From Haematococcus lacustris (lineage: Eukaryota > Chlorophyta > Chlorophyceae > Chlamydomonadales > Haematococcaceae): DNA of 64,000 nucleotides. Location: positions 3,783,416-3,847,415 of the forward strand of contig JASKMD010000017.1 of assembly GCA_030144725.1 (NCBI GenBank), read 5' to 3'. Of this stretch, positions 42,617 to 52,588 are shown in pieces. The translations under genes were made by a program, and so were the position numbers. The notes beneath the pieces were generated by a model, which was given only the letters and a program-made list of their open reading frames with translations, did no database searches and was not told the origin of the DNA. Positions within the stretch are counted from its first letter, which is position 1. Each line of letters begins with the position of its first letter.

Positions 42617-43560
42617 TTGCCATGGGGCCGTCTCACAGTAGACCAAAAAGCTGTTTTTTGCAGCCAAAAATCTGCTACGCCACGTCGACCAGTTGCTGCA
42701 GTCATGCTTGGCTACAGTCGGCACCACCCCACCCTCCCCCACCAGCCAGGTGACCTCCAGCCCGCACACCATGCGGCGCACGTAGGTGCACTGCCGCTTT
42801 GACCAGGCTGGCAGGTGCCCACCACCCAGCCCCCAGAATCTAAATCTGCGCCGGTGTTCCTCAGTGCCCACCAGGACCTTAGCCCCAGCCAGGGACACTG
42901 ACTTCTTGAGCCTGCCAGCGAAGAGCAGCGTGAGCATGTTGCTGAAAGCTGTCTCCAGCTGCTTGCCGACGTGGTCCACCATGTTGGTGTCTGAGGGGTG
43001 GCGAGGGATTGCTGCGAGGCGGGCGCGAAGGTCAGGGTGCGCTGCCAGCACGGCAGCCACTGCCGCGTTTGGCCGTGTGTTCGCGCCGTTTCCGGGCAAG
43101 CCGCGGCACAGCTGCAGGAACAGGTTCCTGCAGCTCAGGTCCGGGATGGCTGCCTGGGAGACTGGGATGTCTGTGTACACGGGCTGGTCGTGCAGGCCGA
43201 GCGGGTCGGCTACGTGAATGGTAAACAAGCCGCGCACGAGTAAGCCCAACAGCAGGCTGGCGAGCACCGCCCGCTCGCTGCAGGCCTCCACTCGTGGCTG
43301 CACAGCGTCGGCCAGAAAGGCATCCCAAAGCTCTTGCGGGAGGTGGCCGATGAGGTGGGCTAGCTTACACTTCCTGCCGTGGTATGTGTTGTCCCTATCG
43401 CGGGCAGCGCGAGCCTCTCCGGAAGCCTTTCTTTTGCGCTCCGCTTCGGTGAGGTCCGGCTGTAGTGCCTCGTCGCGGTCCTCAATGTCACTGTCCGGGT
43501 CCTCCGGCACTGGCCTAGGCACGGTTCGTCTTTATTTCAGCCATAGAAAAACAACAACGT
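42617..43560 (-). CDS. unidentified frame upstream of the lipase; possible transposon N-terminal domain
   Basis: An uninterrupted minus-strand frame (43522 to the lipase start and beyond) has good protein-like composition: ERKRKASGEARAARDRDN, HLPQELWDAFLADAV, ERAVLASLLLGLLVRGLF, NLFLQLCRGLPGNGAN and NMVDHVGKQLETAFSNML. It has no ATG near its beginning. It runs in frame into lipase exon 1. Options are an N-terminal extension or upstream exon of the lipase, or the N-terminal helical part of a Fanzor-like gene. The second is suggested by the local transposon density and flanking 47-bp direct repeats (about 42656-42702 and 43622-43668), but no family is established. Confidence 0.35.
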
Positions 43561-43890
43561 GAAGCCATCACATATACTAGGAATGGTTAGTTTTGTTTGT
43601 TCGCATTAACGCATTTTCATATTTTTGCGGCCAAAACCCTGCTACGCCACGTCGATCTGTTGCTGCAGTTGCTGCAGTTCCAGTTGACCAGTTCGTTCAT
43701 GACAACCGCTGAGTCAATCAAAACGCATTGAACATGGAACGACTTGTTCGACTGTGGGTAACCTCACTCAGCTTCTCCAATTAAGCTGAAGCATTCTCGG
43801 TCGCACCCTTGATGACTACAAACCCCAGACCGGTGGCAATTTGCCCCTAAACCACTGGGCACCCCATCCAAACTAACAGCTTGATGCTTG

Positions 43891-44254
43891 AGGGTCAGGG
43901 TCAGGGTCAGGGTCAGGGTCAGGGTCAGGGTCAGGGTCAGGGTCAGGGTCAGGGTCAGGGTCAGGGTCAGGGTCAGGGTCAGGGTCAGGGTCAGGGTCAG
44001 GGTCAGGGTCAGGGTCAGGGTCAGGGTCAGGGTCAGGGTCAGGGTCAGGGTCAGGGTCAGGGTCAGGGTCAGGGTCAGGGTCAGGGTCAGGGTCAGGGTC
44101 AGGGTCAGGGTCAGGGTCAGGGTCAGGGTCAGGGTCAGGGTCAGGGTCAGGGTCAGGGTCAGGGTCAGGGTCAGGGTCAGGGTCAGGGTCAGGGTCAGGG
44201 TCAGGGTCAGGGTCAGGGTCAGGGTCAGGGTCAGGGTCAGGGTCAGGGTCAGGG
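43891..44254. repeat. (GGGTCA)n array, about 60 copies
   Basis: A pure hexanucleotide array of about 364 bp. It begins about 10-20 bp inside the presumed intron donor (AAG-GTATGA) of Fanzor copy F3, where the homologous intron of F2 is only 137 bp. The Asp-Pro, Gly-Gln and Arg-Val frames across it are repeat artefacts. Confidence 0.93.
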
Positions 44255-44271
44255 ATCAGGTCATACCTTCT

Positions 44272-45135
44272 TGCAGAAACCCTCAATGACGCGCTCCTAG
44301 GCATGGTGCAGCCCTTACTGCTGCCCCCGCCAGCGTGGCTTGAGGTACTCCTTCCACAGCGGGCCCCATGTGGCCTTGAGGGCCTGGGTGTGGGCCTCGA
44401 GGCCGTCCAGGGTGGTGCCAGCTGGGGTGGTAGCTGCCAGCTGTTGCAGCTGTGGCTGGATGGCGGCTGACCATCGTGTTGTGCCCCGCTTGGCTTTGGT
44501 AAGCCCGCTGCCATGCTTCAGCTGACCCTTGCTCAGCTCCCACTCCCATTTCCTCAACACCTGACGTATAGCTGGGTCCCGCTTCGCATGCCCTGCTTTA
44601 ATGGCCTGCTTGACGCCTGGGTCCACCCCAACAACAATATGGGCGTCAGGGCTGAAGTCGCCGGTGGTTGTGAACTCACGCCCTATGAAGGTCAGCTCCA
44701 CTGGCTCCTTGACTGCTTGGTTGCTCATGAAGTGCGCGGAGATGCTGGCCCCATCTGTCTCTACTCTGCACGCAAAGTCTCACCCGCTGTTGTGCAGCTG
44801 GCTGTATTGGATGCCAGGTGATATGGCCCAGGTCAGCCAACACGCTATGCAACACCCTATCATCGATGACAAAGTGGCGGGCCCGCACCCCCATTATAGG
44901 CAGCATGGTGAAGGGGCGCGGGCAGGTGCGAGGGCGGTGGCTGTTGCCATGGGGTGCGGCATGGGGGGCTGTTTGTCAGGCCCCCAGGCTGCGGTGCACA
45001 AACAGTGCATACCGCACCCTCTTCTCGAAGGGCAGCCTCCCTGCTCCCCCCTTCCCTAAAGAGTCTACTCCCTCCCGCCACTGGGCCTCCAGCCCCAACA
45101 GCCTACGATGGAATGCTACCTCTGCCACCCACCTA
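44272..45135 (-). pseudogene. Fanzor-like copy F3, N-terminal half with RuvC-I (second lineage)
   Basis: The minus strand from about 45130 reads: RWVAEVAFHRRLLGLEAQW; FEKRVRYALFVHRSLGA; FTMLPIMGVRARHFV and IDDRVLHSVLADLGH; CRVETDGASISAHF (TDG motif); EFTTTGDFSPDAHIV and VGVDPGVKQAIKA (RuvC-I); LSKGQLKHGSGLTKAKRG; YLKPRWRGQQ; then CKK before GTATGA, the same intron position as in F2. Stops interrupt the frame, for example TGA after HRSLGA, TAA at 44315-44317 and TAG at 44297-44299. Everything downstream of the intron (RuvC-III, C-terminus, 3' segment) is missing. F3 and F2 show that the RuvC-I half belongs to the same gene family as the DRDxNAA half. Confidence 0.68.
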
Positions 45136-45564
45136 GGCTGCCCTAGCACACCTGAACTGTGGGGTTGTCAGGTTGCAGTCAAGACGGCCTAGCACCAGCT
45201 GGGGGACATGCTTATGTACATCCCGGCTGGACCCCCCCCTCCACCACCCCAACTGCCTTGCCCCACCACTTGATGAAGCGTAGTGGGTGGCGGTATTACC
45301 CCGGATGCTGGTGATGATCTTTGTTGCGTTTGCGTTAAGTGAGTTGCCATTACCTTGCAGGTGCTCCTCGTCCAGCTCCTCGAGCTTGGCAACCAGCCAG
45401 GCATTGCTGGCCTGCTCATACACCGCCACCTCACCGGGCATCAGCCTGATGCCGCGGTGGTGGGCGCCACGCATAATGTGCTCCAGCACACTAGCAGAGG
45501 TAAGCTGGTCCAGGGCATCCCTGATCTGTGCCAGCAGCTTGAAGTCCCAGATGCCCAGCTGCAC
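45136..45564 (-). other. open frame upstream of F3, possibly its N-terminus
   Basis: A 143-residue minus-strand frame contains LGIWDFKLLAQIRDALDQL, EVAVYEQASNAWLVAKLEEL and NSLNANATKIITSIRGN. The composition is protein-like. No counterpart was found in the other Fanzor copies, so membership is unproven. Confidence 0.35.
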
Positions 45565-46180
45565 AGGGAGACCCGGGGCGGGGAGTGGGCTGGCCTAGGA
45601 AGGCTTAGAGCAACACAGATAGGCAAATGACTGCTGTTAGGCAGCATTGCTTGCTGCCCATAATCATGCGCTTGTTCATCTCAGCCACTACGGCGTCAAC
45701 TTCGTCCACCTGGTGTAGCCAACCGCTCAGGCTGAAACAGAGCTAACTACGAACCGGGAGGCTCTGCCCCCGAGCTAGAGCTAGAGCTACTTATGTGATC
45801 ACAGCTAGTGTATACTTCTTACAACCGTGGCCGGTGGGCGCGGGGGTTGTGATATGAGTGAGGTCATACCGAGGAGCCTCCTCTTGCCCATACCCCCACT
45901 GGTCCCATTTTTTTCCTTTGCACCACGCAGCCGCAGCCCCTGCCCATGCCCATGCGCTTGCCCCAGGAAGCAGGAGATGGCATGTGGGTTGTCCATGCGC
46001 CCTGCTGTTCTTTCTTCACTGCCCTTCGGAGGCGCCTGGAGGCACCCATGCTGCAGGCTGCCCTCAGGAGGGACATTGCGAGAGTGAGGGACATCGCCGG
46101 GTAGTAGGTATGAGCAGGTGTGAGCAGATATGAGCCTAGTGGCGCAATGCCTCCGAGGAAGCGGCCCAGTACCGCGGAGC
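45565..46180. other. no intact gene; contains a lipase exon fragment
   Basis: No supported gene of its own. See the lipase fragment at 45843-45905. Confidence 0.4.
45843..45905 (-). pseudogene. displaced fragment of lipase exon 8
   Basis: The minus strand reads QWGYGQEEAPRYDLTHITTP, matching QWEYGQEEPPRYDLTRITTP encoded at 39079-39142. About 60 bp are recognisable. Flanking sequence does not match the lipase gene. Confidence 0.7.
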
Positions 46181-46372
46181 AAGAGCCGCATCCTAGGCTA
46201 CAAGCGGCTGCGAGACAAGCCACCCAAGGCCCAGCAGCAGCCCGCTATGGCACAATAGTGTGTGCCCCCCTTTTGTTAAGCTGTTATCAGCTTACATTAG
46301 CGCATGTTTTGTCATGCCAACTCTACACAATAGCCCTCTGGGTCAGGCAACAGTGTACGTGGTAGGCGACCA
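46180..46372 (+). pseudogene. Fanzor-like C-terminal relic F12 with 3' segment
   Basis: The plus strand reads LGYKRLRDKPPKAQQQP and a stop, then the conserved 3' segment start (GTGTGTGCCCCCC, GCGCATGTTTTGTCATGCCAA). It breaks off near 46372, before the hairpin. It directly abuts the inverted PP2A B'' fragment. Confidence 0.6.
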
Positions 46373-46391
46373 CGACCATGTGGTCACCCCG

Positions 46392-48422
46392 GCATGACAT
46401 GCTTCAGCCCGAGGTGGAAGGGCAGTACACCTTGAGGTGAGCACACCCTGCTGCTACTGTTGCTGCTGCGGCGGCGGCTGTCGATGGTAGGAGCACTTCA
46501 GGAGCTGTTACACACCAGCTTCAGGAGCTGTTACACACGACCATGTGGCCACCCCGGCTCTGCTGCAGTCAGCCTCTGCCACAGCCAACTTGCCAGCGCA
46601 CTAGACAGCACCAGGCTGCACCACCATGCTGGGTGGCAGCGGCGTGATGACATGCAAGCCTGGTGGTGCACCTGCCTGCCCCTCATTGACAGAGGAGTCT
46701 TGCTGCTGGCCTGCTGCTTCCCTTCTCCCATTGCGGCTCAGTTGCCAGCAACATGCATTGCCGCAGCATGCGCTACTACAGCACTGATTGCATGCATGCC
46801 ATGTGAGCTAGCATTTACCAGACCTGCAACACATGCACCACCTGGTCTGCTGGTGAGGCAGTCTTCTCTTTTACCCTCCCACAGGGCAGTCAGGTTGCTT
46901 GTTTTGGCATGTGTGTGTGTGACCATTAGGTAGGTGTGACTGTTTGGGGTTTGCATGCTGGGTGAGCCTTGCCGCTGCTTCTGCCTGGTGGTCACACTCC
47001 TTACCTGACGGGGAATGCTGGTGTTGCCTCCTGCCAGGCTGGCGAGTGAAGACGAGAACCAAGAGGTGCAGATGGAGGCAGACGAGCAGGCATGGGGCGA
47101 GGCTGACGCTCAGATGGCAGACGCTGGTGATGCAAAGCGACCAGGAGCCTAACGAGGACACACAACACAGCAGGCAGGGGTCAAGGGTGGCCTAACTAGG
47201 CCTGAGCGACTGTGTGGCACTGCCACACAGTCTAGATCTAGCGATGGCCTCCAGAGGGCCCAGCTGGGTGGAGGGAGGAGGGCCTGTGATGGGCTGGCTG
47301 TGTCCTGGCTTCTCACTCCCTGCAGCGCCCCAGGGGCGGTGACAGCCCGCAACTCCCTAGGTTCCTGTGCTCCTCATAGGCTTGACAACCTGCAACTTTC
47401 TGGGTTGTCCTCCTCATAAGCCGGGCATGTAGGTCAGGATTCTAGAGCAGGTCAGACAAGTGCACCGTCAGTCAAGGCTGTCATGGCTGGGGCACTGCCG
47501 GCTTCCTGAATATTGAGGCGAGCAGAGGCAAGCAGTTCAGAGCGGGGTCAGTCACAGATGCATCGTCAAGGCTGGGGCACTGCCATCTGTGAGGGTCCCT
47601 CATGCTCCTTGTGATTGTGAGTATGACGGCGCCCTTGGTGATGATGGCGGTGGTGGTGGCAGCCATCCTCTGCTTTGCAAAACTTTGCTGGCATGCTCGT
47701 CAAATCTATTGCTTCGTAGGGATGTAGCTCTTGACACTGTAGCCCTGCTGCTGCTGGCACCCTGGGTGCCCCCTACTGGGGTGCCCAACACGCTTCTGCC
47801 CTGACTGATCCCCAAGTCCCCAGATCTTGGCCGGGTGGCCTACATGTTACAAGTGGCTGTTTTGTGCACATGCTGCCAGACTGCCACCTGTTGGAGTGCA
47901 TGCGGTGAAGGTGCACTTCACCATGGTGCAGTGTGAGATTGTGGGGTGTGTGATGCCTGCCAAGAGCGCCAACATATGTGCAATGCTCATACAGATTGGT
48001 GATAGGTGTTGATCTGCGCTGGGCATGCAGGGGTGTCAACTGAGATGTGACTGAGCTAACTGAGATGTCCCACAGACAACACTTTATTCCTTGTTGAATA
48101 GGGTAGTTGAGCTGGGCATGCAGGAGTGAAGAAAGAACAGCAGCTTAGCCCTCAACCTTGAGCCTTCATTGCAGTCGAACACTGATTGTGGACCACTACA
48201 AAGCGGTGTTTTTGTCTGTGTGGAGTTCCCATGCTCATGGCATACTCATGGCAAAGACATGGCATACACATGGTCACCCCGGCCATTGGCCATGCCAATC
48301 CGTGCCAGGCCTGCGCATCGCACCACGCCCTAGTGGAGGATAGCGAAGGCTATCGCGGTAACTCGCGCGCGCTAAAACTCGCGTTTTAGACTGAAGCCTT
48401 GTACTTGATCACCGCCCGCCAT
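46392..48422 (+). pseudogene. inverted partial duplicate of the PP2A B'' gene 3' end (left arm)
   Basis: 46392-46436 copies the end of PP2A B'' exon 10 ([14 protein letters not shown] plus its donor). About 46437-46520 copies the following intron. From 46557 the match continues with the next intron region, then an exact-length copy of the last exon at 47038-47152 ([10 protein letters not shown]…KRPGA, stop), then 1.27 kb of 3' flank. The penultimate exon is missing: about 490 bp present on the right (52589-53079) is absent here and replaced by about 36 bp. The copy is therefore a pseudogene. Confidence 0.85.
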
Positions 48423-48827
48423 TCCCGCGGACTGTGAACATGGTCGCTCGCTGCAGCCTGGGGCTCAACGGGGTGCCACCGTACGTGGGTCGCAGGTCGA
48501 AGCGCAAGATTCCCTGGGTTGGGTCGGGACCCCTCATGGCCCGGGCCCTTACTGACACCTGGCGCGAGACCTGCCTAACCCTCCCTCCAAGCAAGCAGAG
48601 CATCTCACTGAGGTGTCAGCAGCACCGTGCGTGGACTTTGTTTCGCTACCGTGCACTCTGCTGAAGCCTAGACCCCATCATTTCGGGGCTTCGTTCAAGT
48701 CCTTGAACTTTTCCGTCAGTGGTCCTATCCGCGTACATCCACCATTGTCTGATAGCTAAGCGAGTCTATATTCCGGGATGTAGCCCAGGAAAGCTCTATC
48801 ATCTTGTGTGGTACAATCTATGACAAA
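48423..48827 (+). other. upstream region of the DDE-like gene, possible small exon
   Basis: A short plus-strand frame (48440-48664, starting MVARCSLGLNGVPPYVG) carries an NLS-like GRRSKRK. It might be an upstream exon of the DDE-like gene, but no in-phase splice was established. Confidence 0.3.
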
Positions 48828-50399
48828 ATGTGGCCGAGGGTGAATGTGGCATGGAGCGATCTCATCTCAGGGGCCGCTTGGCGGCGTTCTGGGTTCATCC
48901 CCGACGGGGTGGACCCTGTGCTACTGTTGGGCGCTCTCATCGCTGGGTTTTTGACCCACTTGAGTGCCACCACTGTTCGTGGCCTCTACATGTGTTCTTG
49001 TGGCCCTGATGATCCCCACCAAGCACGTTGCTGTCACCGCACGTGTTCTGACTGCAAGGACAAGTGCATGAAGCTGAAGCCTGGTGTGGATGGCTCTATC
49101 ATGCTCTCTGTCAAGCAGTATGCACCAGTCAAGCAGAAGGAGGGGCCAGCTAGGATTGAGTTGCAACAGTTTAAGCTGAGCCTGCGTGAGGTAGTGGACA
49201 AGCTAAACGAGCAGATGCCCTCCTACATTTGGCACCACTTTGTAGCTCATCATCAGCTAGCTGTGTTCCGCCGGCAGCAGCAGGCTGTGCAGGAGAAGGG
49301 TGATCATGGGAGGGTGGTCATTTCATGTGATTGGTCAGAGCGCCTGACTGTAGAGCGGCCAACGGAGATTCAGTCTGATCACTGGCACCATCACAATGTG
49401 GGCATCTTTGTAGCATGTGCATACTTTAGGAATAACAGAGATGAGTACCGGGAGGAGACTGTGTACATATTGACAGATGGGAAGGATCAGTCAGCAGCTG
49501 TGACACAGGCAGCTTTGCATCAGGTGCTTGATTATTTACAGGGTGAGCGGTGCATGGTCATGAAGCAGTTGTGCATGTGGTCAGATGGGTGCGCAGCCCA
49601 ATTCAAGGGCACACCGGCATTGCAGCTGCACCGGCGCATGGCCATGAGGTACAGGGTGTCAGTGTGGTGGTCGTATGGAGCCACATCTCATTTCAAGGGC
49701 CGCCATGACTCTGAGGGTGGGGTATTCAAGCATAGCATGGCAGCCAGAGTCTTGGCTGATCACCCAGATCTCAGTGCAGAGTGCAAGGCTCAGCAGTTGG
49801 CAGGTGTGCATAATGTAGAGTGTGTGGTGCCAGCTGCACAACTAGCAGCCAGTGTTGCGCATCAGACTAGGGGGAGCGTGCAGCGGCGGTGGTGTTTGGT
49901 GCTGAAGGATGAGGAAGTTGAGAAGTGTGCTGAGCTTGACCCTGATGCCCACAGGCTGCTTCGTACCATCACTGGGTCGCGGGCCATGCATGCAATGTTC
50001 TTCCCTGCAGATGGGGTTGCGCCCATGTGGTCTGAGACTGCATGTGCGTGTGTGAGGCACATGGGCAGCAAGCCACAGCAGTGCATGTGTCATGGAGCAT
50101 CTACCCTGAGCAGCATACCCATGTTTGGACGTGTGACACTGGCAAGTGACAAGAAGGAAGATGTTGAGTGCTTGAGGCTTCTGCATGCACGGGCACCACA
50201 CATTGCCAGCGCCCACATGACGTTGAATGTGCATCTGTTGAAGGAGTATGCACGGGAGTGCTTGGGCTGGAAGGGCAAGAGGTTGACACAGAAGAAGCCA
50301 TTGCTCAGGGCTGACATCCTAGAACATCTGAGGTGGGAGCAAGAGATGGAGGAGGATCAGTTGGCTGAAGTGGGGGTTGACGAGGCAGATGAAATGTAA
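48828..50399 (+). CDS. DDE-transposase-like protein (about 523 aa)
   Basis: Uninterrupted frame; the first ATG is at 48828, and the frame is open slightly further upstream. The N-terminal part has a cysteine cluster (YMCSCGPDDPHQARCC, TCSDCKDKC) suggesting zinc binding. A probable RNase H-like core follows: VVISCDWSERLTVERPTEIQ with the first Asp; CMWSDGCAAQFKG with the second Asp; and YGATSHFKGRHDSEGG with a Glu near the right distance. A second Cys/His-rich area (CACVRHMGSKPQQCMCHG) lies near the C-terminus. The acidic layout and the cut-and-paste-like context point to a transposase, but I cannot assign a superfamily. It sits in the spacer of a long inverted duplication. The protein is complete and could be active. 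Confidence 0.65.
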   Translation: MWPRVNVAWSDLISGAAWRRSGFIPDGVDPVLLLGALIAGFLTHLSATTVRGLYMCSCGPDDPHQARCCHRTCSDCKDKCMKLKPGVDGSIMLSVKQYAPVKQKEGPARIELQQFKLSLREVVDKLNEQMPSYIWHHFVAHHQLAVFRRQQQAVQEKGDHGRVVISCDWSERLTVERPTEIQSDHWHHHNVGIFVACAYFRNNRDEYREETVYILTDGKDQSAAVTQAALHQVLDYLQGERCMVMKQLCMWSDGCAAQFKGTPALQLHRRMAMRYRVSVWWSYGATSHFKGRHDSEGGVFKHSMAARVLADHPDLSAECKAQQLAGVHNVECVVPAAQLAASVAHQTRGSVQRRWCLVLKDEEVEKCAELDPDAHRLLRTITGSRAMHAMFFPADGVAPMWSETACACVRHMGSKPQQCMCHGASTLSSIPMFGRVTLASDKKEDVECLRLLHARAPHIASAHMTLNVHLLKEYARECLGWKGKRLTQKKPLLRADILEHLRWEQEMEEDQLAEVGVDEADEM

Positions 50400-50720
50400 G
50401 GCCAAGCACTTTCGATTGAAACCAGCATCACCAACTGAGCCAGAATAGCACGAACTGAGCCGATAAAGCCGATTGAGCCAATAGCAAAAAAATTAACAGT
50501 GCCATGCACCCAACTTGCACAACTTCAGCTAAGCGTGGCGTGACTCAGTCTCGTGGTGTAATGACATGGCTCGGTAGCATGGCGCACTGCGATGGCCTAC
50601 TCCGCAGTACTGCGAGGCTGCCTCCATGGTGCGAACTTTGCTACGGACGCCACGGAGCGCCTCGCCACCCTGCTCTTGTAGGTGGGTCGCTGCTTGTTTG
50701 CGCTATCTCAAGTTTCGACC
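50400..50720. other. 3' flank of the DDE-like gene
   Basis: No further gene. The stop codon is embedded in ATGTAAGG, and an A-rich stretch follows near 50485. The inner end of the right inverted arm begins about 50721. Confidence 0.4.
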
Positions 50721-52588
50721 TGGTGGCGGGCGGTGTACTGGGACAAGGCTTCAGTCTAAAACGCGAGTTTTAGCGCGCGCGAGTTACCGCGATAGCCTTC
50801 GCTATCCTCCACTAGGGCGTGGTGCGATGCGCAGGCCTGGCACGGATTGGCATGGCCAATGGCCGGGGTGACCATGTGTATGCCATGTCTTTGCCATGAG
50901 TATGCCATGAGCATGGGAACTCCACACAGACAAAAACACCGCTTTGTAGTGGTCCACAATCAGTGTTCGACTGCAATGAAGGCTCAAGGTTGAGGGCTAA
51001 GCTGCTGTTCTTTCTTCACTCCTGCATGCCCAGCTCAACTACCCTATTCAACAAGGAATAAAGTGTTGTCTGTGGGACATCTCAGTTAGCTCAGTCACAT
51101 CTCAGTTGACACCCCTGCATGCCCAGCGCAGATCAACACCTATCACCAATCTGTATGAGCATTGCACATATGTTGGCGCTCTTGGCAGGCATCACACACC
51201 CCACAATCTCACACTGCACCATGGTGAAGTGCACCTTCACCGCATGCACTCCAACAGGTGGCAGTCTGGCAGCATGTGCACAAAACAGCCACTTGTAACA
51301 TGTAGGCCACCCGGCCAAGATCTGGGGACTTGGGGATCAGTCAGGGCAGAAGCGTGTTGGGCACCCCAGTAGGGGGCACCCAGGGTGCCAGCAGCAGCAG
51401 GGCTACAGTGTCAAGAGCTACATCCCTACGAAGCAATAGATTTGACGAGCATGCCAGCAAAGTTTTGCAAAGCAGAGGATGGCTGCCACCACCACCGCCA
51501 TCATCACCAAGGGCGCCGTCATACTCACAATCACAAGGAGCATGAGGGACCCTCACAGATGGCAGTGCCCCAGCCTTGACGATGCATCTGTGACTGACCC
51601 CGCTCTGAACTGCTTGCCTCTGCTCGCCTCAATATTCAGGAAGCCGGCAGTGCCCCAGCCATGACAGCCTTGACTGACGGTGCACTTGTCTGACCTGCTC
51701 TAGAATCCTGACCTACATGCCCGGCTTATGAGGAGGACAACCCAGAAAGTTGCAGGTTGTCAAGCCTATGAGGAGCACAGGAACCTAGGGAGTTGCGGGC
51801 TGTCACCGCCCCTGGGGCGCTGCAGGGAGTGAGAAGCCAGGACACAGCCAGCCCATCACAGGCCCTCCTCCCTCCACCCAGCTGGGCCCTCTGGAGGCCA
51901 TCGCTAGATCTAGACTGTGTGGCAGTGCCACACAGTCGCTCAGGCCTAGTTAGGCCACCCTTGACCCCTGCCTGCTGTGTTGTGTGTCCTCGTTAGGCTC
52001 CTGGTCGCTTTGCATCACCAGCGTCTGCCATCTGAGCGTCAGCCTCGCCCCATGCCTGCTCGTCTGCCTCCATCTGCACCTCTTGGTTCTCGTCTTCACT
52101 CGCCAGCCTGGCAGGAGGCAACACCAGCATTCCCCGTCAGGTAAGGAGTGTGACCACCAGGCAGAAGCAGCGGCAAGGCTCACCCAGCATGCAAACCCCA
52201 AACAGTCACACCTACCTAATGGTCACACACACACATGCCAAAACAAGCAACCTGACTGCCCTGTGGGAGGGTAAAAGAGAAGACTGCCTCACCAGCAGAC
52301 CAGGTGGTGCATGTGTTGCAGGTCTGGTAAATGCTAGCTCACATGGCATGCATGCAATCAGTGCTGTAGTAGCGCATGCTGCGGCAATGCATGTTGCTGG
52401 CAACTGAGCCGCAATGGGAGAAGGGAAGCAGCAGGCCAGCAGCAAGACTCCTCTGTCAATGAGGGGCAGGCAGGTGCACCACCAGGCTTGCATGTCATCA
52501 CGCCGCTGCCACCCAGCATGGTGGTGCAGCCTGGTGCTGTCTAGTGCGCTGGCAAGTTGGCTGTGGCAGAGGCTGACTGCAGCAGAGC
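50721..52588. repeat. right arm of the long inverted duplication
   Basis: About 1.87 kb is the near-exact reverse complement of 46557-48422. It contains the authentic last exon of the PP2A B'' gene (51993-52107, minus) and its downstream flank. The inner ends share a self-complementary motif (CTAAAACTCGCGTTTTAG) and a short CCGCCCGCCA block. Confidence 0.92.

Noticed and set aside
43891..44254. GGGTCA array as telomere-like DNA
   Set aside because: Green algal telomeres are TTTAGGG or TTTTAGGG. This unit differs and lies internally.
43873..44514. Asp-Pro repeat protein on the minus strand
   Set aside because: Produced by the GGGTCA array. It starts within an intron position of a broken Fanzor copy.
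46557..52588. The inverted arms as terminal inverted repeats of a Mutator-like transposon
   Set aside because: The right arm contains the in-phase last exon of a complete PP2A B'' gene, and no 9-11-bp target duplication flanks the outer ends. Not fully excluded, because other genomic copies could not be examined.
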